Positions 45,363-55,136 of a stretch of 64,000 bases of DNA are shown one piece after another (the stretch's first letter is position 1; every line of letters begins with the position of its first letter). The position numbers were made by a program, and so were the translations under genes. Source of the DNA: Roridomyces roridus (lineage: Eukaryota; Basidiomycota; Agaricomycetes; Agaricales; Mycenaceae); assembly GCA_029378245.1 (NCBI GenBank), contig JARKIF010000007.1, positions 2,728,001 to 2,792,000 of the forward strand, read 5' to 3'. A model generated the notes under the pieces. The model did no database searches and was not told the origin of the DNA. It saw only the letters and a list, made by a program, of their open reading frames with translations.

Positions 45363-47974
45363 TCACTGGAATTCAGGCGCAAGCGCATCGTACGTCGGGC
45401 ACAGAGCCTTCCAATCAGGTTGCTGGATCTGCGACTGGGGGCCGTTGATGTTGAGCGCAGGCGACTCGCCGAACACCACCGCCAATCCGACTTCCAGATG
45501 CCAGTCGATGTGGCAGTGGAGGAACCACGCGCCGGGGTTGCCGGTGAAGAATCGGAAGGTCGTGTTGCCACCGTTAACTGTTTGAATTGAGGTTAATTTG
45601 GAGTGAGATGGTGAGAGGAGAGGGAAACGCACTCGGAACGACATCACGTCTCGGCGGGTTGACAAAGTTGGGCACGGTCGCATTTGTCTCGAGGATAACG
45701 TCAAAGTTGTGTCCGTGCACTAGAAACAAGGTATCCAATCGGTGCAAGATAATAAAAGCAGAAAGGAACACGCACAGTGGAAAGGATGAGCTCCAGTGCC
45801 GGGGATACTGATATCCACGATGGCGTTGGTCGGCAAGACAATGACTTGGTCCGAGGGCATGAAGTCGGTCGGCTTGGCGGCACCACTGAGGAGCTGCAAC
45901 AGGACGGGAAGCGACGGCGAGACGTATGACTGTAATGGCGTGAGTGAGAACCTCCAGAGAAAATCCTGGCATATACAACGCACGATTCCGTTAATGTCGA
46001 ACAAGGGAGGGTTGGGCTGCGCGATGTTGAGCGTCATGGCAAAGTCGGGCGGGCCGCTTCCGAGGTTGCCAGGGCCTTCAGAGGCGATGGGCTGTAGATC
46101 ACATTCACGTCAGGTAGGAAGTCACAGGGGAGGCAGTGAGGATACGTACGTGCATCAGCGCATCGTCCATCTTGAGACCGGGGACGTTGACAGTCGTGGG
46201 CTCGACGGCGGGAGCACCCTCATACCGGAGAATAGCGAGCGTGAGGGTAGGGTCGACTTGAATTGACGTCAGTGTCTTTTCATTTATACTCCGGAAAAAG
46301 CGTACAGTTCGGGTTGTTGGCGGGACTTCCACCAGTGGGCGGGGCGCGGATCTGTACAAGACATGACGAGTGAGTCAAGGGTGAGAGAATGAGATGCATT
46401 TTAATACGGACCCAGTAGTTACCAACGGTCTGGTTGGCGGTAAGCACGATGGAAATACGCTGGGCTGGTAACAGTTCAATTCCCACTCCAGGTGCGAGAT
46501 CTTCCACGACGACTCACCGGCGTAGACATCAGCGTTCTGGAAAGCAACCGGGTCGTGCTCAACACCGTCGAGCTCAATCACATCTGAGGGAAGAAATCAA
46601 TCGCTGCTGCGCAATCGGGAATCCAACAACGTACCAAAGGTGTGGTTGTCAAACGACAGAGTCATGAATGGACGGCAAGAAATGGAGAAGATACGGAAGC
46701 TATGATCACGCCTGTAAGATGATGTTGCGGATAGCCAACTGAATACGTACCGGTAGCGCAAGCCCTTCTTGACCGTGATAACAGAGTAGTCGACCAGAGG
46801 TCCTCCGACATAGCGTCTGGAAACCAATCAATATTCGTGTATCCCGGTGGCCAACTCAAACGCACCCTTTGCCGTTGATGAGGCCTGGGAGTATGTGTGC
46901 ATGCGTGAGTGTGGGAGGAATAGCGGTTCATGATGGCGTACCAGAGTCTTGGACCCTGTGACGATCGTTGAATTTCCGAGCATGAAACGCAGGCAACGGG
47001 GTACTCACGGGACGATACCAGTGGACAAGAAAGAGTTGGTGCCTGGAGATCTTGAGCTTCAAGTCGCTTGCACTAAGTCCTATGTATACTCACCAGCAGG
47101 AGCCAGGACGTCTGAAAGTGTTGTCAGCGGCAGCCGTGGAAATCAAGGCTAAATACGCACGATACCATTCGCCAAGGGTAATGATGGTGCTCGCTGAGAG
47201 AAAATCAGCCAAAGATTACTGACACGACCGAATAGACTTGCCGTCATCAACATCGCTGGAAACAAATTAGCTCCCGAGCAACACATTCAAGTCCAACGAC
47301 TTACTAGAGGTGAGCCAGCGGGTCGTTCGGGTCTTCAATTGGTTTCGTATCAGCGATCTTACAGGTTCAATTCAGGCTTACCGTAGACCACAAAAGCACC
47401 GCGCAAGCCATCGCAGTACTGGGTGGACAAATGAGAGTGGTACCAGTAGCTATGCAGTATATTAGAAACAATCGGAAAGAATCAGAAAGTAGGAACTCAC
47501 TTTCCGGTCTGTCCAGCTGTATCGAACACGTAGTCGAATGTCGTCCCCGGCGCGATAGGGCACTGGTTCACAAACGCGGGGCCGTCCATACCCGATGTGC
47601 GGGCTTGGAAGAATCCGTGCCAGTGCTAACAAGAACGTCAATATCTACAACGAAGTAATACAAGACAAGACTCACGATGGAGGTACTCCGGCGCATATCG
47701 GGGTCGGTGAGCTTGTTATGGGTGTGGATGACGACCGAATCGCCCTTGTTGACGGCAAAAGTGGGGCCAGGGAAGGTTCCGTTCGGGACGACGGTGCTGC
47801 GCGCGTCATCAATAAGTCAGGCACAAAAAGACTCGTTCCGACTTACTCTCGCATGAAACCATCAGGGGCGAGTTTCGCATTGACGATGCTGAGATCGAAG
47901 ACGCGCTGGGCGGCAAAGACGGAGGACGGGAGCAGCGCTAGGGCTGCGAGCCGGAGTGACGAGGTGGCCAGCAT
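45363..47974 (-). CDS. Laccase (secreted multicopper oxidase)
   Basis: It oxidises phenols and related compounds while reducing O2 to water, and is typically tied to lignin or humus conversion, pigment or morphogenesis. The signal peptide is [21 protein letters not shown]. All four copper signatures are present across about a dozen introns: L1 SIHWHGFFQ; L2 [21 protein letters not shown]3 HPFHLHGH; L4 [18 protein letters not shown]. All ten His and the T1 Cys are conserved. The residue ten positions after that Cys is Leu, which family studies link to a medium redox potential. It ends [12 protein letters not shown] at 45363, the usual position for a mature basidiomycete laccase of about 520 residues. 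Several N-glycosylation sites (NGTF, NATV, NQTV, NHTF) are visible. The gene looks fully functional. Confidence 0.93.
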
Positions 47975-50299
47975 TGTGTGGTGGGCACAGGTACAGCAAG
48001 AGAGCCCTGAGGAAGTCGGGTCCGGAGGATGTGCTGCTTTTATATTGGATTAGCTCGTTCCACGGGCTTTCCAGGCAGTGAGGCAATTTAATTCGCGCGT
48101 CCGATGGGCGGGGCCAATCCGTGACAAGGGCTTACCGCCCTTGTGTCGCCGGACGCGCGGATTTCAGCGAGTGTGGAGTACATGGGAACAGATGAGTGTC
48201 TGCGTGGGTGCCGGATCCACGAGTGAGGGTAGGCGTTGTAGAGTTTGAGTGGCAGAGAGTGGGTGATGGGAGTCAGGAACAAGAGGTGGTTGCCACGACT
48301 CGGATCTGGCGTCTGTGATGCGGGTAGCCGAGCCATCGGCGGCATCGACAATGCAGCGGGCATCAGGATGCGTACCTTTGCCAAGGAACGCCATGCACAA
48401 GTCTTTGGTGGGCCGTATTCTCTGGAGCGTTGTGAGGGCAGCGGTTGTGAATACGTCGGGGACGAAATAGTGGTAGAATATTGAAAAGCCAGGCCAAAAT
48501 TACCCTGAATTTTGTGAAAACAACTTCCCAGCTGCCCCACGAGAGAGGGAAAAAGTACTTGGCGACCAATCAACTCACTCGCACGATGGGTCGTGTCCAT
48601 ACGGTAACTTCGGTCGAGCATTCACCGTCATCTGCGGATTTAATCTCGAATTCCGAGGCACAAGAGGGAGCGCTGAGTACATCTCAGTTCCTCTTCGAGC
48701 AAGACTCGTTCAGGAAAAGAATTCCTAGCTGCCAACGCGGCGATTACAAGTTGAGTCAATTCCGCTGCACGGCGATCTCACTCGCGTCCTTCCTTCTGAG
48801 ATGGAAGCGCGAGTATTGGTTCTGGGGATGTATCATACACAGACAGAAATCTGGCGTCTCATTATGCGAGCGTCGAACGACACCTTTCCTACAATTGCCT
48901 TGTCCAATTGGGGAATGCCCATGACAGGCTTCTCATCGCTTGTTTCGTCTCGACCAATCAAACCATCGAGATACTCACGGAGCCGCTACGTGCTTCTTAT
49001 TGGTGCTCCTTGAAGTAAGCCTCCTTCACAGCTTTCGTTCACGCGAGCGTGCCTCGGAGTCCTGTCTATTCCCGTGGAGCGATCGAGGAAGAAGAAGCGA
49101 GTGCCTCGAGTTTCGGGAGATGGAGTCCTGCGCTGCTCAACATCGACTATCGACCACGGCGAGAGAACACAATCCTATCTCAGGGCTCAATGACGACGCG
49201 CTGTATCGCTCCGCCGCCGGGTCGCAGGCAACTTGATTTTTTTTCCCATGCGCGTGGAATCCACCGAGAATTCTGGAACGTGAGGCACATGGGCGACTCT
49301 CGGCACCGAATGCGCTGTTTCTCACCGGCTGGGGGACGAATACCGTTGGGACTTTTATTCTGCTGCATCAACTGAACGCGTCATGAAGAGCTCGAAAAGG
49401 CCCACTTTGCCTCTGTTCCTGGAGCTTCTTCGGCTTGATGCGGGAATGCGTCGGGCCGGCGGCTGATGGTAGCCCGGCCATTCGCCATCGCGAGAATCGA
49501 AATGGGAAGTTAACAGAGGACAGAGACTCGGGAGTGATGGCCGGAGAGAGAGATGGAACGCGTCCCTTGCACCTCAATCCTACTCGGGCAAAGACTGCCG
49601 CCATCTGGCAACAGTTGGAGGGGTATGGAATAGTGTAGGATATAACCTGAACGTCGTCGTTGCGTCGTAGACTGTCCTGGTTCTTGTGCAACCCACTGGA
49701 TGGCCTGTCAGTTTGGTTCCAATAATGTGGAATAGGTTTACATACTAAAAGAATCTGCTCGGAGTTCCTGTATTTTTGGCCAGACTTTTGACCCTTCCCT
49801 ACTCTGTCAAGAGAGGGATTGGGGCGTCGGGCCCGGAAACGAGCGCTGCGGGTGCGAGAGGAATATTTTTTTGCGGAGAGAGGAAGAGGACGGTCCGACG
49901 AACAGAAGTTACGGAACATTCCGCGACGAAAAGCGCTTCCCAGCCGTCCAACCTGGATCCAACCGGAGGTTACAGAGCGATTGATGGTCTGTAGGAGAGA
50001 CCAGATCCAACCCCAATATTCTCCGTCAGTCTACACTTCACCTTTGCTCCCGAATCTTCACAAGTTATACCTACTCTTGTACCAGGCTTCGACTGCCCCA
50101 GTGCCCCATCGTTGGAAGATCCTGCCAGGTACGTACGTCGTCTCACCTCTCCACGCCTCGTGAGTTAACATAACTGCGCCTGCAGAACACCGCGCGACCA
50201 GACCTTCTGTAAATCCCGCCGATGACGGTGGGTTGATATTGACAAGACGATGGAATCGTTCGTGCATGTTGAGTTTGCTATTTCTGTAACTTTAAGTAC
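47975..50299. other. Long gene-poor interval upstream of the laccase gene
   Basis: About 2.3 kb. Apart from the laccase promoter next to 47974, I see only short overlapping open frames without motifs, so no gene is called. Confidence 0.4.
48038..48044 (-). promoter_or_regulatory. TATA box of the laccase gene
   Basis: TATAAAA on the minus strand lies 64 nt upstream of the ATG at 47974. Confidence 0.65.
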
Positions 50300-50500
50300 A
50301 CCAATCTCAGTCTCCCCTGTTCCATCCGTCTATGAGCGACGTCCAATCAATCGAGCTACATAGCACTCACCAGTCATTACAAGAAATCACCCATCTCCAA
50401 TCGAATAGTTGATAGGCCACGGCTCAGACCGTAACCAATCTCTGTTCCATCCGCTGATGAGCATCTGCCAATGAATGGAGATGAACAGTACTCACATATC
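50300..50500 (-). repeat. Short tandem duplication of an intron-exon junction
   Basis: Read on the minus strand, 50500-50432 and 50380-50300 each run from a GTGAGTrCT donor-like start, through an ATTsATTGG core, past an AG acceptor, into a shared GCGGATGGAACAG or ACGGATGGAACAG exon start. They look like two copies of the same small exon unit from a decayed minus-strand gene. Confidence 0.5.
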
Positions 50501-50953
50501 TTCTCTCGTATAGTTCGTACGCCGCGGAACGGTAAGCCCGGGCTGTTCGTATTTATCGCCCTTAAAACAGACTCCAGGGAATCGGCATGATCCCTCTCGT
50601 CGAGGTGGTCTTGCGGGAATACCGTCGCAATTCACGTAGGGCGGGAAAACGAGAGTGCATCCAGGCCGGAAAACCGACGTAGTTTGCACGGTAAGGCCAA
50701 GAGTAACAATGCAACGGCGGAAGGGAGGGGAGATCATGGGTGTACGATGGCCCAGCTGGCGCCGCCCAGGGTGAATTCTCTTCTTTGGAGAAAACGAGGG
50801 TTATGGAGAGGGATGCGACGGACGAGTTACAGGACACCGCGGAGAGTGCGTTGAATAGATGGGCGCGGGTATCGGCGTGTGGATGAAGACCTCGGGCAAG
50901 CTGAGCTCTGGGCTCTTCCCCGGAGTGGTGCAGATACTCGATCGAAGAGTGGT

Positions 50954-51718
50954 TCAACCATTCAGGAAGACGCCGAGAGGAACGATGTTCAGATCCCGCT
51001 CTCTGGCGCGAGGACCGTCGATCCCGGTCGGTGTGGTGGAGAAGGAAATTACATTCGGTAGAGGTGAACGATCTTGAACGAGCTGAGTTTTGATTTTGGA
51101 GCAAAAGCGATGGAGCTGAAGGGATGGAAGGCTCGAAAATGCCCAGATGTTGATAGAAAACGGCATATTGGCATTCGAACAAGCAATTATTGGGATGAGT
51201 TCGGCTAATAGGTCTCGTTTATCTGCGCTGCGGCGTGCGTCGAAGAAAACCACCTTTGCCTCATGAGCGTCATAATAGCAACGGGGAAGAGGCCCAAGAA
51301 GGTACATCAGTCAGATCCCGAGGAAGGTCCCACATCTGACCAAGACATTCGATCGCGACGGAGGGAGGGGCTGCAAATGTGATGACAACGCGAGGGATAT
51401 CAGGGAGGTAAGATTTTTCCCAGATGCGCGAGGAGGTGAAAGTTGGTGGATGAGGGGCGTCGTCAAAGTGAAGATTGAGGATGCGAATGCGGGGGAGGAA
51501 GTCCGGATATGTGGGGCAGAGCGTGATGAAGCCTTCAGTTCCTGTGCCTCGATTTGGGCGCGAGTGATTCCAAGGCGGTGGAGGAGCGTTGCGACAGCGA
51601 ACTGCGTTGCCGTGTGCTCGACTTGGTGGAAAACGAGCAAATCTTCCTCGAAGAGATAATGTCCAATTTCGTCAACTAATTCTGGCGCAAAACGATCCAG
51701 AAATGTATTCGGGGCCAT
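50954..51718 (-). pseudogene. F-box-like gene, apparently broken by a one-base frameshift
   Basis: The start at 51718 opens MAPNTFLDRFAPELVDEIG and YLFEEDLLVFHQVEHTATQF, an F-box-like N-terminus that runs to about 51535. There the good frame changes without any usable GT-AG intron and continues as FITLCPTYPDFLPRIRILNL, SRIWEKSYLPDIPRVVITFA and CLGQMWDLPRDLTD. A 46-nt intron (donor GTACCT) then joins AKVVFFDARRSADKRDLLAE and NMPFSINIWAFSSLPSLQLH in phase, until a stop near 50954. A one-base deletion near 51533 explains the shift; an assembly error is the alternative. Sequence between 50500 and 50950 may be its decayed 3' part. Confidence 0.5.
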
Positions 51719-52080
51719 GGAAGACCCATAAGCGATGAGTGAGAGAGCGTGCTAGAGCGGAACGGGTACCAGTGGCACGGGAGGAGACAAAAGACATCGT
51801 GATGCCATCAAACGATTCTCTCTCTTTCCTCTCACCTGGTACGACGAATACGGCTCTGTCGGCTCCACACCGCGCCTTTCTTGGTCGCAGCGACATCGGG
51901 AAGCTCAACCTCCAGCTTCCACCAGCACTACTTGAATTGCAAAGACCCGATATATTCACCTCGCGCGCTTCCTGAACGAATCGGGGTATCCCTGCAAGAG
52001 GGTGTCTGATTTCCTCTGGGCTCTGTACGTCGCTACTTGCGCAGCCCTCGTCTTTCTTCTCATTCCCATTCAGCTACAGA
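51719..52080. other. 5' flank of the F-box-like gene
   Basis: No gene recognised. Confidence 0.4.
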
Positions 52081-52594
52081 TCTTGTCACGGACGACAAGC
52101 CCAGTTTACATACGTCTGAAGAGATATGGTCACGACTAGCGTCATCAGCCGTCGAGGAAGATTCGCTCCCGGTGGATGACAAGCCTCCCCGCCCGCGTCG
52201 TCGAGGAGAGATGATGGATGTGTGAGAGCAGTCTAGGTGCGTCTTAATTCTCCCCGACATCCACCGATGACTGACAACGAATCCTTGCAGTGGACACAAT
52301 CTCGGCACCGACACCCTTGGTGCCACCCGGACGCCTCCAGCTCGTCTGCCATCAGCTTTCCACGGGCCTTGGCGCACGGACGACGAGACACAGAAGTCTG
52401 ACATCGAAGAGATGCTGTCGCTCGAAGAGTTTGCTCTAGCCTCGTCAGCCGTCGGGGAGGCCTCGCTCCCGTGGATGAGAAGGCTCAGCGCGCTCGTCGT
52501 CGAGGAGACATGCTGGCTGTGTGGGACTCGCCCAGGTACGTCTTGACTCTACTATCCCTAGGCCACAATGATCGCTGACAACGACTCCTTGCAG
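52081..52594 (+). repeat. Tandem duplication 1, exon-plus-intron-like units
   Basis: Units 52081-52290 and 52378-52594 share ACGGACGAC, GAAGAGAT, TCAGCCGTCG, CTCCCGGTGGATGA or a close variant, CGTCGTCGAGGAGA and an intron-like end (GTrCGTCTT...CTGACAACGA...CCTTGCAG). Their coding-like parts differ by indels, so no single open frame spans both. Confidence 0.65.
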
Positions 52595-52657
52595 CGTGAA
52601 TATTCACTGCACCTCCATCTCCCGTATTGCCCACTCGTCGTCTCTCGAGTCTTGGCG

Positions 52658-53348
52658 CACTCGTCATCCTCCTAACCCCGCCGTGACACCATCCACGCCT
52701 TCTACGCTGCTACCGCGTATGCAGCTGTCGACATACCCGTCGTGGCCCCTAGTCCGTAAGGCTTTTCAGCCCTCGGGGCATACATCTCGCACGAAGGGAC
52801 GATGACGTGGCGGCCATCCATCTGGCGCTACCCCTCCTCGCGCGCCGGCGACCTGATTTATAGCACCTCCGAGTGTGCCACAGGCTCGTTCTTCGGCTAC
52901 CGCGCCTCGTGATGCTCCTCGCTCGCAACAGGGTGTGCCAGATCCTGGGACCTTGACACGGGGGTTTGGGCGCAGCACTGGCGTGCTGCTGGCGTGGCGG
53001 TGATTTCCAGTGGAAGACGAGGAGGTCAGAGCGATCCAGTCGTCGTCGTGCTCCTCCTAACACCGCTGTTTGCAAATCCCAGTCCGGATGCCTTCTGTAC
53101 TGGCACCGCCCATACATATGTCCAGATGCCCGTCAAGGCCCCAAATCCGCAGGGCTCCTCCACCTCCACGGCGCGCGTAGACACAATGACGTGGCGGGCC
53201 TCCGTCTGGCGTCTCCCCTCCTTCCGCGCTTGCGGCGCCTCGTCTAGCACGTTCCCCAATGCCATTCTTCCGCTACCTTCCGCTGCGCCCCTCGATGCAC
53301 AAGATGATACGCTTTTTGCTCGCAGCAGGGCGTGTGTGGGACCTCGAC
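52658..53348 (+). repeat. Tandem duplication 2, units of about 300 nt
   Basis: Units 52658-52955 and 53035-53348 share TCCTCCTAACmCCGCyGT, ATGACGTGGCGG, TCTGGCGyyyCCCCTCC, GCTCGCArCAGGGyGTG and a GGGACCT end. They are clearly diverged and have different indels and stops. Confidence 0.65.
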
Positions 53349-53510
53349 GAGCGGTGGCATGAGTTACTTGGCGTCGGACATACGCCGCCATGAGGGCTGC
53401 AGCGCGATGACGTGGCACGTTATCGGGAGTGCCAATGTCGGATGGGAGGTCTCAGCGATGATGGGAAGGAGGACTCGGACCATCCGTGGCCCTCGTCGCG
53501 GACGCTGCTG

Positions 53511-53853
53511 ACGGAGGGTCGCCCAAATAGTCAAGCATATGCCCCTCGACCTCTCCTTCCTCGGCGGGTCGTTCTCGTGCTGCTTGATCTTGGCTGGGCG
53601 GCTCGTGTCCCCACGGGCTATCTTTCTCTCTGCCTCCCGCTAGCGCTTTCCTTCTTCGGTCTCAGCTACCGGAGGCGGCGGGACGGAGGGTCGTCCAGGC
53701 AGTCTCTCCTCCGCGTAGTCTGCCATCGTCCTCGTGCTGTTTGCGCTCCCGACGATCTTGGCCGGGCATCTCGTCTTGACGGCATCGCCACGGGGCAGCT
53801 TGCCCTTTGCCTCTCGTCAGCCTTCGGTGTAAGCAGCCGGAGGCGGGCGGCGT
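53511..53853 (+). repeat. Tandem duplication 3, period 172 nt
   Basis: Units 53511-53682 and 53683-53853 are adjacent. Shared landmarks in order are ACGGAGGGTCG, CTCGTGCTG, GATCTTGGC, GGGC, CTCGT, CACGGG, TTTGCCTC or a variant, and a CCGGAGGCGG end. Confidence 0.75.
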
Positions 53854-54016
53854 GACTCTCTTCCCACCGACGGGGAACCGAGCTCGGTGCTCGACGCGGA
53901 GGGAATCGTCTCGCCTCATAACTTCGGGGATCTCGCTCACGAATAGTCGATCCTTTTGATCTCGCAACTCCTCACCTCCGTCCGAGCTCTGTCATATCCC
54001 GGCACCACAAATGGCC

Positions 54017-54023
54017 TATTTAA
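54017..54023 (+). promoter_or_regulatory. TATA-like box of the SnoaL-like gene
   Basis: TATTTAA lies 35 nt before the ATG at 54052. Confidence 0.4.
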
Positions 54024-54051
54024 CTTGAATGCTCTCGTCCAATTCCGGACC

Positions 54052-54586
54052 ATGTCGACTCTCGCAGCCAAACAACTTTCCAACGCCCATGCTTTCCTCG
54101 AGCACTTGGGCACCCCGAACTTTGACGCTGCCGCCGAGCTTCTAGCAGCCAACTGTACGCACGAGTTGTTCCCGGGGTCGTTTCCTTTCCCTGGCGGACA
54201 GGCGAAACGGAACAAGGAGGAGCTGTTGGGCATGCTGCGTGGTCCGCAATCGATGTTCCAGCGATTCAAGGTAAGCACAAGTGACATGAGCGCACATTCA
54301 CCCGAGATTAACATTTCGTCCGTTTAGTTCCTACCCCCACTAGACGTCATCCAAGGCGTGGACGTCATTGTCTTCCATGTGCGTAGTCTGCATGTTCCAC
54401 CAACGAGCACATCTTCTAACGTGGCTGTCCCAGGTCAAATCCGACCACATTTCAAAGCAAGGGAAGGCGTTCTACGGCGAGTACATGCTCACGTTCCGGT
54501 TTGTTGGGGATCAAATTGTCGGGATTCGGGAGTTTTGTGATTCGCAGTATGTTACATCCTTCTTTGCGGATACGCGGGACAAGTAG
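54052..54586 (+). CDS. SnoaL-like / NTF2-fold small protein
   Basis: Three exons (54052-54270, 54328-54378, 54434-54586) join in phase to 140 residues: MSTLAAKQLSNAHAFLEHLG, DAAAELLAANCTHELFPGSF, GMLRGPQSMFQRFKFLPPLD, VIQGVDVIVFHVKSDHISKQ, YGEYMLTFRFVGDQIVGIRE and FCDSQYVTSFFADTRDK. The alternating helix-strand pattern with '...YMLTFRFxGDQIVxIREFxDS' near the end is typical of SnoaL-like proteins. This is a cone-shaped fold used by small hydrolases, isomerases or cyclases and by binding proteins, so the reaction cannot be told. There is no signal peptide, so it is cytosolic. Confidence 0.75.
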
Positions 54587-55136
54587 CTGCTGGATGTGTA
54601 GACGTCTGGAGCTGATATGAATATTGTGCAACCTCGATTCCATCGCCTTCCGCCGACTTCTCAAAATCAGAGAATGCGACAATTCCGCGTTGTCGATGTC
54701 GACGCCGCTAATGACGACGAATCGAAGGTATCAATCAATCAGTCTTCGTTCTTCGTGTCGCGTTGTAGGGGTGCTCGTTATGCGGAGGCAACGACATCGC
54801 GCATTTTGGTCAGTCGCGTCTTTCTGTGATGTATTTTTGGGATCAATATTGTGAATAAAATAAATTGTGGATTGCGGTACTTGTGCGGTACTTGTTTAAT
54901 TTCGGGGTGCCTATCAGCGGGAGGGAGGAAGAAGATCGAAAAAGGTTCAGCGAGCATCCTGGCCGATCAATGCCGATGGGCCGTTTGCCAGATTCACGCC
55001 GGTTACGATGCCGGATCATGTCAGCGAAGCTGTGCAAGTCTTCACAGCATGTCCCCCAATTTTATTTATAACTCTTTCACACTGCTTTAGGTGCCTCGCC
55101 TCTCTCCTTCTTACCACCACAACCACCCGGCCACCG
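54587..55136. other. Intergenic region
   Basis: 3' flank of the SnoaL-like gene and promoter of the next gene; nothing else recognised. Confidence 0.45.

Noticed and set aside
48088..48621. Minus-strand open frame of about 177 codons upstream of the laccase gene
   Set aside because: It lies in the promoter region of the laccase gene, is low in hydrophobic core pattern and has no family resemblance.
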